DNA from: Paragordius varius
Lineage: Eukaryota > Nematomorpha
Assembly: GCA_964247055.1 (NCBI GenBank)
Contig: OZ176056.1
Coordinates: 1,178,001-1,242,000 of the forward strand
Reading direction: 5' to 3'
Length of the DNA: 64,000 bases
Shown in pieces: positions 1-12,320 of the stretch. The first letter of the stretch is position 1, and the number at the start of each line of letters is the position of its first letter. The position numbers were made by a program, and so were the translations under genes. Under the pieces are notes generated by a model, which worked only from the letters and a program-made list of their open reading frames with translations, ran no database searches and had not been told where the DNA came from.

Positions 1-2235
1 TGGCATAACAATTTTTAAAATAAATTAGTGATAATATTGAAATAAGGTAAAAAATTGAGCGACGCATTTAAAAAAACTGAAGATATAATTTTACAATTAT
101 TAGTATCGAAAATTAAAATTTAGATAAAATCTAAAAAAATAAAAAATAAAAATAATTGATGCAAATCACAAACGCTTTTTTATACCAATTATAAGTTAAT
201 ATTATCTAGAGAGGTGAGCTGTATCGTATATCAAATAGTTATTATCAGCTCAGATACAATTTGATTAATATCTGTATTTTTTTTTATAAAAATAGAAGCA
301 TACACCTTAGGTTTATTTGTACATTCACCTTCTTTTTAACAGGCTTGGGTTTTTTAAATTACATCGAACAAGATAATGTTAATATATGGACTGAATTTTG
401 CTTCAATATAACTAATATGTTAACAATCAAACATTACCAAATAAGGCAATGTTCGAAATCATTAATCTAATAATTATTATTGTATTGATATTTAAAAATA
501 GAAATTTTTTTACAAAAAAAAATCAATACATTTACAAAATACTAGAGTTAGTCTATGTTATACATTATATTGTGTAAATTATTTTAACCTTTATGAAAAT
601 TACATTACAATATAAACAAATATATCAAATATAGACGCATTTCGCAATATTTAGTGTAGCAATCGAAACAGTAACTAATAACTTCCGGTTCTAATACTAT
701 CTTTTAGCCAGTGGATATCTTTTTAACAAAAACAGTTTCCGATTTCATTAATTCAGGTTTCATCGTTTTGCCCAATTTTCTACATTTATTATGTAAATAA
801 ATATATACACAATTGTAGAAAAGCAAATTATACTATGCTATTTTTCGTTTTAATAAAGATGGGTAAGTATCGGGGTGTGTTAAAAATAAAATAAAGAAAA
901 AATATTTTTTGTCCCTCACTTCTGTTGTTGATTCCAAAAAGGCTAAAGGGTTTTAAAAAATAGTCAACTCTAATCCTGTCTATATCCACGCCACTGGTTA
1001 GCATATAAGTTAGTTGTCCAAAAAAGCTCCTGCAAATTTTAACAAAGTGTAGACTAATACAAATCGGAATATTTTTTATTTTATGTTTTTGTTTTATAAC
1101 AAATTTAACTAATCATTATATTTTATTTATTAAAATATTATTATTCTAAAACCATTTGTCCATAATAAGCGATTTAATATTAAAAAATAATTATTGTTGA
1201 AACTGCGATATCTCAATTGTCCCATTCTAATCCAGTTTATGTTTAAAAAGATGGTTAGTTCGCGTTACAAATATTTTTTACCATAATTTGCAAAATTTTA
1301 CATGATTTTGTTAAATAATTATATCTTATATCTGGGCCAAAATAATTTTTAAAAATTAGCTAGCAAAATAGGTATAAGATAATTAAAGTGAAAATATATG
1401 GTTCTTATTACTAGTTGACACGACCCGAAATTGGGTTATTGTCAATATTAGTTGTTAAACCACTTATTTAACTCCATCTACCCTCTCCACAAAAAAGTTT
1501 TTTTGATCATCGCGCCAAAGTCTCAACAGTTTACATTTATAACAGATGCTGAAATAAATTAAAGGGTATTAAAAAAGCGGTATTTTCAAAAAATCGCGAA
1601 GCAATTTTATTGTGAGCGGAACCATATACCAATATTTTCCAATTATAACAGTTTATTTAATTTAATAGGCCATCAAAAATTTATTTTAATATTTACACCA
1701 AATTCACCATTTGTGTGTAATGTAATGTCCACAAATATATTTGATATAGAACTGTTCCATCTAATTTACTTGATCTTGGTCAATATTCACTCATGAATAC
1801 ATATACCGCGTTATTAAAAATAACATAAATTAGCGAATAAAAAAATTGCTTGAACTTAAGTCTATAGTTATATTAAATGTTAATTGAAGACGGGGCCTAT
1901 TTTAGTGATCTCAAGGATCATTTTATCTTTATAATGAAACCGTACGTGTTATTTTTTTTCTACCTATTAAGGTGAAATTAAACCACCAGATAGTATCCAA
2001 AAATCAAATAATTCAGGTTTAATTTTATGTGGATGTATTTTAATCAACTTTTCCTACAATTGGCATATCCAAAATATTAACCAAATATTAACCCAGTATT
2101 AAACATTGTCGGATCTCACTACGGTTAGAGTTCCAACTTATAGATAGTGTTAAATTTTACTTATGGTCCCATGGGAATCAGATAAATACCTGTTTAAGTA
2201 AAATGAGGTTTCCTAGAGGTCGATTTGATAGATTA
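1..2235. other. AT-rich stretch with no gene recognised
   Basis: No open frame here looks like a known protein and no coherent set of splice-bounded exons was found. The DNA is A/T-rich with short homopolymer runs. A small inverted repeat (GACA..ACCC / GGGT..TGTC) sits near 1417-1443. I see nothing else I can support. Confidence 0.5.
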
Positions 2236-3373
2236 CACTGCTCAACAAGGTTTTGCACAACCCCATTATTTTTGCATTTTCTGATACCTAATGGCATGGA
2301 AAGGCCAAAACAAAAAAGAAAATTGATGCCACCAATAGGACTTTTCCAAAATTTAAATTTTAAATTTGTATTTAATTTAAAAATTACGATCATTCCTCGT
2401 GTACATATGTTTAAATATTCAAACGAGCAAGTCGATACAAGTAATATTCCATGCATGAATAACAAAATTCTAGGCATTAAATAAGATACTAAACAAGCTA
2501 AGAGCCAAAGTATTAAAAATCTAAAAGGGGCTAATGCATAGTGTGATAGATCCGGGCGGCTGCACAAGCTCTGCAAATCCCCTAAGCGATCCTATAATTA
2601 TGCCAGATATGGCAAAGATAACAATAAGTAATCGTAAAGTCCGATAAGAGAGACTTGCAAGCAAAATCCAGGCAAATTGACATGTCAAATTAACCAATTT
2701 ACAGAATAAGTTAGATAAATTCTACAGTTAAATTGAATATAAATTAGGTAAATACAAATGGTCCAATCCCATAACAGTAAATTGTACTAAAAGTGGCTAC
2801 ACAACATCCATCTGAAATTCAAAATACAAAACAACCAATAATTTTAAAAAATAAGGTATATCCACTAGGTATAAATAAAGGATTTTATATAAGAACCAAC
2901 TCAAGAGAAAAAGTCTAATAAGTACTCGAAAGAACGAAAACTAACAAAAAATATAGCCTATCTGAAAGCCGAAGGTTTAAACCATAGAATGCCTTTTTTA
3001 GTATTTTTTTAAAAAAGTTTTATATGTGTTAAAAATTCACTTGAAAAAAAGACTAAATTTTGATTAAGTCCGTGCTATTTTTTTCTCTCTGATATTTAAA
3101 TGACATATTTATATTTAAAAGATAGAGTTTAAAACGCTTTATTAAGTGATATTAAGTTTATAATATAATAACATTTTATTATAAAGTTATATTAAATTTT
3201 CTCTCGATTTTCTCTTGTTTTTGAAAAATTAAAAAACCTATAAAATTTGAAAATTCTAATTGGCGGGATCAAAATATTTTTCAAATTCGGTTTTAAAACA
3301 CTGAAATTAGTCATAATTTAAAAAGTTTGAGTGGTGGTGCTTAAAAATATCCAAATTTGTCGACTAGTGTTAT
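2236..3373. mobile_element. Non-autonomous 1.1-kb element with weak terminal inverted repeats, copy 1
   Basis: This block recurs in reverse complement at about 56957-58047 and similarity stops sharply at the same bases in both places. One end reads ATTACACTGCTCAAC and the other, reverse-complemented, reads ATAACACTAGTCGAC, which match at 11 of 15 positions. That suggests terminal inverted repeats of a DNA transposon, but no target-site duplication was certain. A 132-codon minus-strand frame (2178-2576) with hydrophobic runs lies across the left end; part of it is also readable in the other copy. I do not recognise it and would not call it a gene. Confidence 0.6.
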
Positions 3374-3521
3374 TGATATATATAAATAAAATAGAAATAG
3401 AATTTTCAGATATAACAATTATTAAAAGTCTGACTTTTTTAATAAAGTGATTTTCCAATTTTAATCAACGCTGCACTAATGGTTTATTGATTAACTAATT
3501 AAGCTTTTAAACAATTTAAAC

Positions 3522-5380
3522 CAGTGATACTCAAACCGCGGCCCGCGGGCCGCATGCGGCCCTAAGAGTACTTTAAAATTGCCCTATGACCAAATAGATA
3601 CATAAATTATTTTTTTTGATGAATTTTTAAAATACACATAAGCGATGTATTTTAATATTAATTTATTTTCTTTAAATTTAATTTTGGTAATTTTTAGTTT
3701 TTACCCAATTCGAAATGGAGGAAAATTTTCCTACATTAAAAATTCAAAATTTTGGTACACGTTGTTTTTTTTCTGTATTTTATTTTCTTTTCTATTTTAA
3801 AATTTTTATTGCATTTCTTTTTTGTAAAGCAAGCCTTTCACCCAAACTTGCATATTCTTTTCATTGCTATCTTACATCATTTTCTGATACTCATTTCCAT
3901 AAAATATTTTTTAAATCAACATCATTAAATTTCGTCCTGTTTATTTATAGCATATTCAAATTATATTCCTATTTTTTTGAAAAAATTTACATAATATTTA
4001 AACACAAATTCAAAGGATGACATCTAATGCTAAAAAACGTAAATTATCCGATGAAAATCGCTCCTTTAAAAAAGAATAGGAGGAAAATTTTTTGTCGTTT
4101 TTAAAAAATGTTGTTACCTGCCTTATATGTAAGGACCACATAATTATAAAAAATACAATATAGAAAGACATCTCAATGTGCGCTCTTCGTTAGAATTCGC
4201 AACGACAACATAATCAAAGAGTATTTATTTTTACCAATGAATAATACCACGATAAGAAGTAATTTTCTAGATATGATTAGCATTTTTTTCGATAATAATG
4301 GCATATCTATGAAAAAATTGGTTATGTGCACAGATGAGTGTCCCTCTATCATTGGAATAAACAAAGAATTTATTCCCCTTTTGAAAAATATAATTTGCAA
4401 AATATTTTATCCGTTTACTGCTTTATTCAGCAACTTGGTTTAGCGTATAAAAGATCACTCAATGAGGTAATTAAAACGGTTGTAGATATAGTTAACCACA
4501 TCCGTGGCAAAGAATTCAACGGCCGTAAATTCAAAAACCTTCTGAAAGATATCCACAGTGAATTTGACCATATTTGTATACCGCTTGCGATGGCTTAGCC
4601 TTACCAAAGTATTAAATAGATTTTTTGTTTTAAGGCATGAAATTGTATTATAAAAGATAACAGAAAGTTTGACGAGCAAATTAATAGCGACAAACAGTGG
4701 GTATTAGCCTACCTTTGCCGCATAGGTTATTATTTAACATTTTTATCAAATGAGATATTCAGAATTAAGAAATATTAAAAATTGCTTAAAACTCGTTGAA
4801 AATCCATGGCATATTATCCAATATTAAGCAACTTGAGCATTTCGGTTTTGACAGGCGCATATCATTGAAGAATTCGTAGATCTTAAAAACGATTCAGGGG
4901 GCTATATTCAAGGAGAATCGTAGGGAAAGAAGATATGTAGAGTTTTGGCAAGATGTGCCAAATAAATGTGAGAATATAAGAAAATGTGCTCAAGTTATCT
5001 TAACTGTTTTTCCTTCAACTTATACGTGTGAGGCGGCATATTCAAAATTGAAGCATGTCAAGAATACTAACAGAAATCGCTTAACCGATGATCATATGGA
5101 CGACGTATTAAGATTGGCCTGTCATGAGGCGAAAATAAATTTGTCAAAAATTATTGATTAATATCAAAATAAATGTTAACGAAATATTTTAATTTATTAA
5201 ATGGTGCAAAACGAGTTTTTAGCTGGATTTACATGCGATTCGCAAATTCATTGTGCTGATTTAGAGTATAAATAAGGGCATATGTGTCAAATAGCTGTGG
5301 AATATTTGCCATTGGTTCATGGCCCTCAAAAAAATAATATATTTTATTTGGCCCGTCAATTTTTTTGGTGAGTACCACTG
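3522..5380 (+). mobile_element. hAT DNA transposon, internally shortened and degenerate
   Basis: The ends are inverted repeats: CAGTGATACTCAAACCGCGG at the left, and an end whose reverse complement begins CAGTGGTACTCA at the right. Between them are decayed pieces of a hAT transposase of the animal GTF2IRD2/ZBED5/FAM200 type. The N-terminus starts near 4017 (MTSNAKKRKLSDENRS) and is followed by a BED-like finger (CLICKDH). A block around 4320-4380 resembles the family's TDGAPAMIG region, and the C-terminal dimerisation domain lies at 4955-5161 (TYTCEAAYSKLKHVK). The total coding length is much less than the roughly 600 residues of intact relatives, so the middle is partly deleted, and several frame breaks are present. 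Short non-autonomous relatives with the same ends occur at 19530-19686 and 56579-56648. No matching 8-bp target duplication was seen. Confidence 0.85.
4017..5161 (+). pseudogene. hAT transposase remnant
   Basis: Coding remains of the 3522-5380 element. An in-frame stop follows the first 20 codons, and the zinc-finger region, the TDG-like region and the C-terminal domain lie in different frames. The last piece (4955-5161, 68 codons) is the best preserved. It carries the FPSTYTCEAAYSKLK and RLTDDHMDDVLRLA blocks typical of the hAT C-terminal dimerisation domain. It cannot make a working transposase. Confidence 0.8.
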
Positions 5381-6416
5381 ATCATCGACTAATTGGCAGC
5401 ATAGTTTGCCTAAGCATATGATGCCGAAAATCATTGAATTAGACACAAAATATTAACTATACAATTTACTATCAAATACCAAATTCGTATTTCGCAATCC
5501 ATATCAGATAAATTAATATATTTTTGCAACATAGTGCATAAAACTGGGATGTTCAACAAATATCCTGATATTAAATTATATTTAAAATCAAATATATAAG
5601 TGTACTTTTTGGTTTTAATAAATTAAAAATATGATAATACTAAAAAGCAATTATGTCAACGCGTAAAGTAGTTGTACACCCATTTGATTCACTCAGAAAC
5701 CAAATTTAGCTTGTTCAACATTATCATATCAGTAAAGGATATTATATGAAATAATATTATAAGGTTTTAGGTTTTATCATATATTTAAATCCAATTATTT
5801 GGTTTTCAGCTCTAAAGATTAGTGAAATACATTTTACATCCATGTGTAAAATTGAATAAAAAATTATATTTTTTGTCCAAATTCATAAGTTGCAAATATG
5901 CTTATAAAATCTAGATGATTTGTCGTTCTTAAAGAAGTTTTCCAATCTATTCATTTGTCAAGAACTAGAAAAAAATGTATTATTGCGTTTGCATTTTGCA
6001 GTCATATGTTATGAAATTCAATAAATTATTTATGAATTCCCATATAAATCACAAATGCTACCCGCCGGATTTCATGAGTCAATCGCGGTCAGCGAGGCAG
6101 TTAGTGTTGTAGACCCTTGTTTGATCTTAGACATTAGTATGTTTCAATAAAACAATGAACTTAGGTTATTTTGTCTTACAGGCTCACAAAATAGTCAAAA
6201 TGAGACTAAAAATATTTATAAAAAAAAGCCTTTTATTTTTCTTACCTCATCTATCAATAGGATGCTAAATACTTATTAGGATTTAAATTACTTTAGACAT
6301 TATTATTGGTTAATTGTTAATACAATAGTACCGTGTGTTATAAAACAAAGTTTTCATAACAATAATTTTTATTTTTTATATTTTTTTGCGTAAATATAGC
6401 ATGAAAGCTAATATGC
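5381..6416. other. Intergenic, two short coding-like islands
   Basis: No gene is recognised. Two short ATG frames stand out from the AT background: one at 5651 (18 codons, MSTRKVVVHPFDSLRNQI) and one at 6057 (32 codons, starting MLPAGFHESIAVSEAV), the latter in a GC-richer patch. Neither has convincing splice sites or neighbours, so I leave them unassigned. Confidence 0.3.
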
Positions 6417-6424
6417 TTTTAGAT

Positions 6425-9227
6425 CAGGGGTGTCCAACAGGGTACTCGCGAGCCACTAGTGGCTCATTGAAAATTTTAAGTGGCTCTTTGAAAACTTTGA
6501 AAAAAAGATTTTTTAAAAAAAAAAGTTATTTCTAATTTTTTTTGAAAAATTTTTATATGTAAATTATGCATTATTATTTTGACATTTAAATTATTTTTAG
6601 AAACTGTTAATAAAATTCTATATTATATATATCTATCATCGCATTCATTTAATCATTTATAAAACACAATTTTTCCTGCATGTTATTTCCAACTTCAAGA
6701 TAATAACTTTCACATTAAATTAAAGCATTAAATTACTTGCAAAAAATAGGCATTTAAAAGAATATATTTTGCTTTCATACCAATACTGGGAATTATAATT
6801 TGCCATTGAAACATTGAAATACTTGCTAAAAATAGGTATTTAAAATAATTTATTTAGCTTTCATACCAATACTGGGAACTATAAGGTCCATTGAAATATT
6901 AAATTACTTGCAAAAAAAGTATTTAAAATAATTTATTTAGCTTTCAATATGCATAAATCTAAAAAAGTAACTAGAAAATACATCTCGACTTGGAATTAAA
7001 ATATGGGTTTACTCAAATTTTCAACAAAGCGGAGTGCCTTATTTGCAAATTTACGACAAACGGGTTTCGCGAATAAAAAGACATGCCAATACAATGCATT
7101 TGGATTTTATTAATATGACTACAGAAATGAAAATAATAAAATTAGGATCTTTAAAAAATATTAATAATCTCCAACCAACAATTTCATTCACGCAACCTTA
7201 TCCAATAGTAAAGGCAAGTTATATTGTTGCCAATTTACTCGCCAAAACAATGAAGCCTTATTCTGATGGTGAGTTTGTAAAGGAATGCGTAGGAAATTAT
7301 AAAATGTGTTTTGCCTAATAAAGTTGAATTAATAGCCAGTATAAGCCTTTCGCGCAAATGTGTCGTAGAATTACAGACATCGCAGAAGTTCAACTTTCCC
7401 TAAAACAAAGAATTCAAAATTTTGTGGCGTTTTCCTTGTCATTTGATGAAATCACAGATATAAGCAACATATCACAAATGGTAGTCTTTATTCGAGGGAT
7501 AGATATGAATTTTTTAAAATAACAGAAGATGTGTTAGACTTACTTCCGATGAAAAATCTAAGGGAGATTATATGTTTCATGCAATTTTATGTATTGAGGA
7601 CAATAAATTAAATATGAGGGCGCTATCTTGTTTGACAACAGATGGTGCCCCAGCTATGATGGGAAAAAACAAGGGAACCGTGAAATTATTGTTAAATAAG
7701 ATGGAATCCGATGATATTAATATTGACCATATATATATAAGGCATTGCATGATTTACCGTGAAAATCTTTGCGCACATGCTCTGACAATGGACAATGTTA
7801 TGACCGTTGTTATTAAAATAGTTAATTTTATAAAATCTCATGCTTTGAAGCATAGGCTTTAAGGTGTTATTAAAAGAAATTTATTCAGAATATGGAGATC
7901 TTATATTTTCTTCAAATGTAAGGTGGCTTAGTCGAGGGAAATGTCTAAAAAGGTTTTATTATTTATTAAAAGAAATAAATATTTTTCTGTTGCAGAATAA
8001 TTATTTGGTAGAATTAACCAATGGAGATTGGTTGTCAGATTTATGCTTTTCCGTGGATATTACCGAAAAACAAAATCAATTAAATGAATTCTTGCAAAAG
8101 CAAGATAATTTAATTGTTGATGCGAATAACCATATTAAAGCGTTTTGTAAAAAATTGACGTTATTTGAATGCCATTTAAAAAAAATAATGCTGAACATTT
8201 TCCAGAATTGAATAGATTTGAAGCTGGTAAAACTAACGATTTTTAAAAGTATCCAATAATAATTAAAATAATTATTTGGGCTAACAAATAAAATTGAATT
8301 TTATAAAAAATATATAAGGTGTGATAAATTTCCTAATTTAAGAATTTTTGCACAAAGATTAATTTGTGCTTTTGGATCCACTTATCTTTGTGAAATTATT
8401 TTTCTAAAATGAAATACACAAAATCTCTTTCTTTATTAACTGATGAAAACTTGGAGGATGAATTGAGATGTGCTGTATCAAATATTGATATAGATCTGAA
8501 TAAATTAAGCAAAAAAAATTACAAAACAAATATCCCATTAAAAATTTAATTATGCAGTGATTATTTATTTCTTTTATTTTTATTAGATAAAAAAACTTTA
8601 TTAGACATTTTCCTCGACAACAATCATGTGCACAGAGATTTTTACGGTATCAATGCATTATATATATTTGATCATATTTATGGCATCGGTTTCCATCTCA
8701 CGCTCATATTTAACTAAATACATTTTAAATTGCATGATTATCATCCCCCTTTAAGAAGGTAACATTTTGTAGAGACTATCAATTGAGGACTAATATATGT
8801 GCTTTTATGTACTTTCTTTTAAGTCAGGTCCATTGGTTGATTTATCGTGATCTTGTATCGCGCAAAATACTTAAAACACATTTTATAAACTCATGAACGC
8901 ACCCCATGATAAATTCGCTGTCTGAATAAATAAGGTTACATTTTGGCGATTAAATTTGCCACAGTCCACCCTAGTCATACTATCGAATTGCAATAAATTT
9001 ACCAAATTCATGTATTTTTATCTTTTTTTTATACATTGAAATAATTTAATTAGCAAAGCATTATTATATTTCTGTTTATTTTTTTATAAGAAAATTGGCA
9101 CATCTATATGTTAATATAATAAATTTATTTGTTACCAATGTCTTGATATATATAAATAAAAAGTGGCTCTTTGGAATTTTGAGGTCGAAAAGGTGGCTCT
9201 TCAAGCCATTTGTGTTAGACACCCCTG
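6425..9227 (+). mobile_element. hAT DNA transposon with perfect 8-bp target duplication
   Basis: The ends are CAGGGGTGTCCAAC at the left and GTTAGACACCCCTG at the right, classic hAT terminal inverted repeats with a CAGGG..CCCTG core. They are flanked by identical 8-bp duplications, TTTTAGAT at 6417-6424 and 9228-9235. The perfect duplication marks a single insertion of the whole 2803-bp unit. Inside are sequential pieces of one plus-strand transposase. An untranslated AT-rich leader (about 6480-6950) and trailer (about 8550-9160) flank it. Confidence 0.93.
6953..8550 (+). pseudogene. hAT transposase (GTF2IRD2/ZBED-like), broken
   Basis: Pieces of one transposase appear in order. A BED-like N-terminal part begins near 6953-7100 (CLICKFTTN-like region and RIKRHANTMH). 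A region at 7034-7318 ends in EFVKECV. The conserved block CLTTDGAPAMMGKNKG lies within 7572-7862. At 7864-8211 is a block with SSNVRWLSRGKCLKRF, and the C-terminal dimerisation part at about 8335-8530 includes FGSTYLCE. The frame changes between pieces and there are internal stops, so several breaks are needed to explain it. This is a decayed copy rather than a spliced gene, because the junctions lack GT-AG boundaries. Confidence 0.85.
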
Positions 9228-9235
9228 TTTTAGAT

Positions 9236-9617
9236 AATTTATTTTTAACATTATATATTGTACTTAATTATATTTAATCTTTTCCTTGATTTTCTGGCGG
9301 AATTGGTGAGTCTGGATAGCGTACGGTGAAGTAAGGGAGAAGCTTGTTTTCTGTGAAATTATCTGTTAAACAACATTATTTACACTATGTATCTCTAAAA
9401 TCGTTTTAATTTGATATAGGTGAATACTAAAATATTTTTTCGATTCGACGAACGAGCTTATCAAGTTGATAATATATTGATTGTATGGATTTACAGTTTA
9501 ACATACAGATTATTTTTTATTCTTTCATTATATTTACTTAAATTTTACCCATATGTAAGTTTGGATTAAGCTGTATTCTGTTTTTTGAAAATTTGCTATT
9601 TAAAGTAGAGTGAAATT
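9236..9617. other. Intergenic, nothing recognised
   Basis: AT-rich sequence between the hAT element and an inverted duplication. No coding region, RNA gene or repeat is identified. Confidence 0.4.
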
Positions 9618-9941
9618 CTAAGTCAGGAATAAACGAAATTTTTTGATATTATATAGCTTCCAAATACCACTTGGTAAGTGTTCAGAATTTTCGATTGGTA
9701 CTGCATTTCTAGGTTGGCCTGTAGCGGTTTGTTCCTTATTTGTTTTGTTTTTGAAGTAAATGGCAAAAAGAGCTTCTATGCTAAATTTATTTTGTTGGTG
9801 ATTATTCTTTCCATTTTCATCTTCTTTGTAATTATTTAATAGTATATCTTGAGCTGAAGTAGTTGAGGAAATGGCGGTTTCGACGGTGGATTTGTTGTCT
9901 TTTAAACAAATATCGTAAAAATTTAATTTATAAAGAGACAA
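9618..9941 (-). other. Unrecognised open frame in the left arm of an inverted duplication
   Basis: A minus-strand frame of 107 codons. It includes KDNKSTVETAISST, FSIEALFAIYFKNK and a C-terminal LPSGIWKLYN segment before the stop. I do not recognise a family. It has mixed, protein-like composition rather than the Lys/Asn/Phe/Ile pattern of random AT-rich frames. Part of it is duplicated twice: in inverted orientation immediately to the right (9945-10118) and, for the KDNKS..TAISST segment, at 10380-10430 on the same strand. It may be a host or transposon exon fragment and is probably not functional as it stands. Confidence 0.3.
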
Positions 9942-10118
9942 AACTTAACCAACAAAAAAATGTAGCATATGAGCTCTTTTTCGCATTTGCTTTAAAAACA
10001 AAACAAATACGGAAAAAACCGCCAATAGAAATGCAGTACAATTGAAAATTCTGAATCTTACCAAGTGGTATTTGGAAGCTATATAATATAAAAGAAACCT
10101 TTTTTTTATTCCTGACTT
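9621..10118. repeat. Imperfect inverted repeat (foldback), about 200-bp arms
   Basis: The left arm begins GTCAGGAATAAACG and contains TAGCTTCCAAATACCACTTG. The right arm ends with the reverse complement of both (CAAGTGGTATTTGGAAGCTA and ATTCCTGAC). Similarity extends inward past a segment reading NQQNKF..ALFAIYFKNKT on the left-arm minus strand, whose counterpart on the right-arm plus strand is degraded. A coding-like fragment was therefore copied in inverted orientation, after which one arm decayed. Confidence 0.8.
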
Positions 10119-10367
10119 TTGAATTTAGTCATACTAATTATTTTTTGACAATTCAAATATTAAATAAATGCTGAAATATTTTACAAAATAATAAATTTAA
10201 AATGGTCAAATTTCATATAGCTAGTTGCAATTCCACAAATATGGAATAAAATCAAGGAATATTGAATGATGGATTAAAAAAGTATTTCAGACTCTCAAAA
10301 ATTACTTTTAGTTTTGGAAGAATAGATTTTTACAGAATTATACTTTCCATTTTAATCCACCTTACCA

Positions 10368-10718
10368 TTATTCAATAGTATAATTTGTTGAGGAAATGGC
10401 GGTTTTGGCCATGGATTTGTTGTCTTTGGAATGTATGTAACTGTGGGTGAAACTTTTTAGTTCCCTTTGAGTGATGAAACCCCTTTTACCACCGGTGATA
10501 GACGGGTATCTCCTATCAAATCGGGACGATCCTCCAAGTAAAGTTTTGAATTGACTGTTGGGGGTAATGAGGGACAAGGGGTTATTAACTACAAACAAGT
10601 AAAGATTACATTTATCAAGAAAAATAGTTAAAAAAATTTCTGTAAGAATCTTTGTTTCCATTAACTTGCATAACAAAAATGGATAAAATTTGTTTTTATT
10701 GCCTTTTATCGAACTCAA
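10368..10718 (-). other. Unrecognised open frame sharing a segment with 9618-9941
   Basis: A minus-strand frame of 116 codons with a protein-like middle (SSRFDRRYPSITGGKRGF, QRELKSFTHSYIHSKDNKS). The segment KDNKSMAKTAISST near its end corresponds to KDNKSTVETAISST in the frame at 9618-9941, so one is a partial duplicate of the other. At about 10368-10375 the minus strand reads AATAATGGTAAGG, which resembles a splice donor. A spliced gene is therefore possible but not demonstrable. No family is recognised. Confidence 0.3.
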
Positions 10719-10719
10719 A

Positions 10720-11231
10720 TAGGTTTAAAATATTTGTATTTAATTTATTAAATAAAGATGCAAGAATGTGTTTATAAATATTCCTATTTCATAGCCAATC
10801 AGATACAAAATTAACACATACCCTCCTAAAAATCCTTCTTATAAACCGTCCGAGTCTTTAGATATTTATACTTACATAATCACCAAAAAACTTCTTTATT
10901 ACATATATATAATGGTAAAAATATATCAACTCACAATTTATTTAAAAAATATTACCAAGTTAATAGAATAAAGAGGGTCGAGGTTATATTGAGTTTATAA
11001 TCAATAAAAGAGAAAATGTTAAAAACTTATTCTAATTATATAAATATTATATTATATATATATATATAATATTTATATATATAAGCGCTATTTTGGTAGA
11101 GAAAACGAAGGGATACTCCACACCGTTTGATAATAATCGCCACAATTAGGTATTTTTAGTTTTTTAACATATTTAAGTTAGAAATTGTTTGGGTTATGCC
11201 TTTATTATAACTCAAATATACATATCATTTA
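10720..11231. other. Intergenic, AT-rich, nothing recognised
   Basis: Contains a short run of alternating TA near 11045-11085. No other feature can be supported. Confidence 0.4.
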
Positions 11232-12320
11232 ACACTGTGTGCAAAAAAGAGGGTTAATATTTTTTAACAAAATTTTTTTTCGTGAGATAGCTTAAGACCA
11301 GCGTATTCATTTGCCGCAAAAATTGTAGACGACCTAGTTTTTCAAATATTAAAACAAAATCAAAATTGAGAAAAAAGTGAAAATAAAGAATTAAGAATAA
11401 TTCAAAAAATAATGATAAAAGTTAGGGCATTATGGTATGTTTTATTATCATTTAAAGAGATATTTTGATAATGTAAATAGTCTAAAATCATATAGTTAGG
11501 GTATCTATATAATCTTTTAAAAGATGGCTTTTTTCTTTTAAGACACCTAAAAGAAAAATAAATTTTCATGAAACCTTATTAAAATAATTTATTTAATTAT
11601 TTACTAGCTAAACTCACTATTGTGATCTTAACATTCATATTTTATCTCAGTAAAAAAACTCTAAAAAATATTTATTTTTCCATTTTTTTGTCATCTGGCT
11701 TATGACGGTATAAAAAATTTACTGATATAATATTTCAAATCAGCTGATAAAGTATCTAAATTAATACAAAGTAAAATTTACAAGTATTGGAATATCAACC
11801 AAAAATCCGTTTATATCCCAGTAACATTTTTTTATTTGTGTTTAAACAAACTTGTTACAGGGATATAGCGTCATAAACCAAAAGAAAAAAATGAAGAAAT
11901 AAAAATTAATATTTTTAGTTTTATTTTATATATAAGCTATTTTAACTGAATAAAAAAAAATGTTAAGATCACAATAGTGAGTTTAGCTGGTAAATAATTG
12001 AAATAAATTATTTTAATAAGGTCCATGAAAATTTCTTTTCTTTTAGGTGTTTTAAAAGGAAGAGGATATCTTTTGAACTAAGAAACCCTAACTATAGGAT
12101 TTTAGACTATTTTATATTATGAAAATATTTCCTAATGTCATAATAAACCATAATATCTCAATTATCAATATTTTTTGAATTATAGTTTATTTTCGCTTTT
12201 TGCCCGATTTCGATTTTCTCTTAATATTAAAACTAGGTCGTAAAGAAATAAAAGTTTTTACGGGAAGGCATAAGCTATCTCATAAAAAATGATTATTATG
12301 TGAATTTTTTTCACACAGAG
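11232..12320. mobile_element. TA-flanked foldback element (Tc1/mariner-like ends), copy 1
   Basis: The element is close to one long palindrome. The left end reads CACTGTGTGCAAAAAAGAGG and the right end, reverse-complemented, begins CTCTGTGTGAAAAAAATTC. TA dinucleotides lie next to both ends. Internal arm segments such as CTAAACTCACTATTGTGATC (about 11607) and its complement (about 11970) fold back on each other. No transposase is encoded. A second copy interrupts a hAT element at 14709-16477. Confidence 0.8.

Noticed and set aside
5651-5707. Short frame MSTRKVVVHPFDSLRNQI, reminiscent of the start of proteasome subunit Rpn8
   Set aside because: Only the KVVVHP core matches, no splice donor follows, and no downstream exon was found.
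6057-6155. 32-codon ATG frame in a GC-richer patch
   Set aside because: Looks coding in composition but has no recognisable family, splice sites or partner exons; a tRNA fold was considered and not found.
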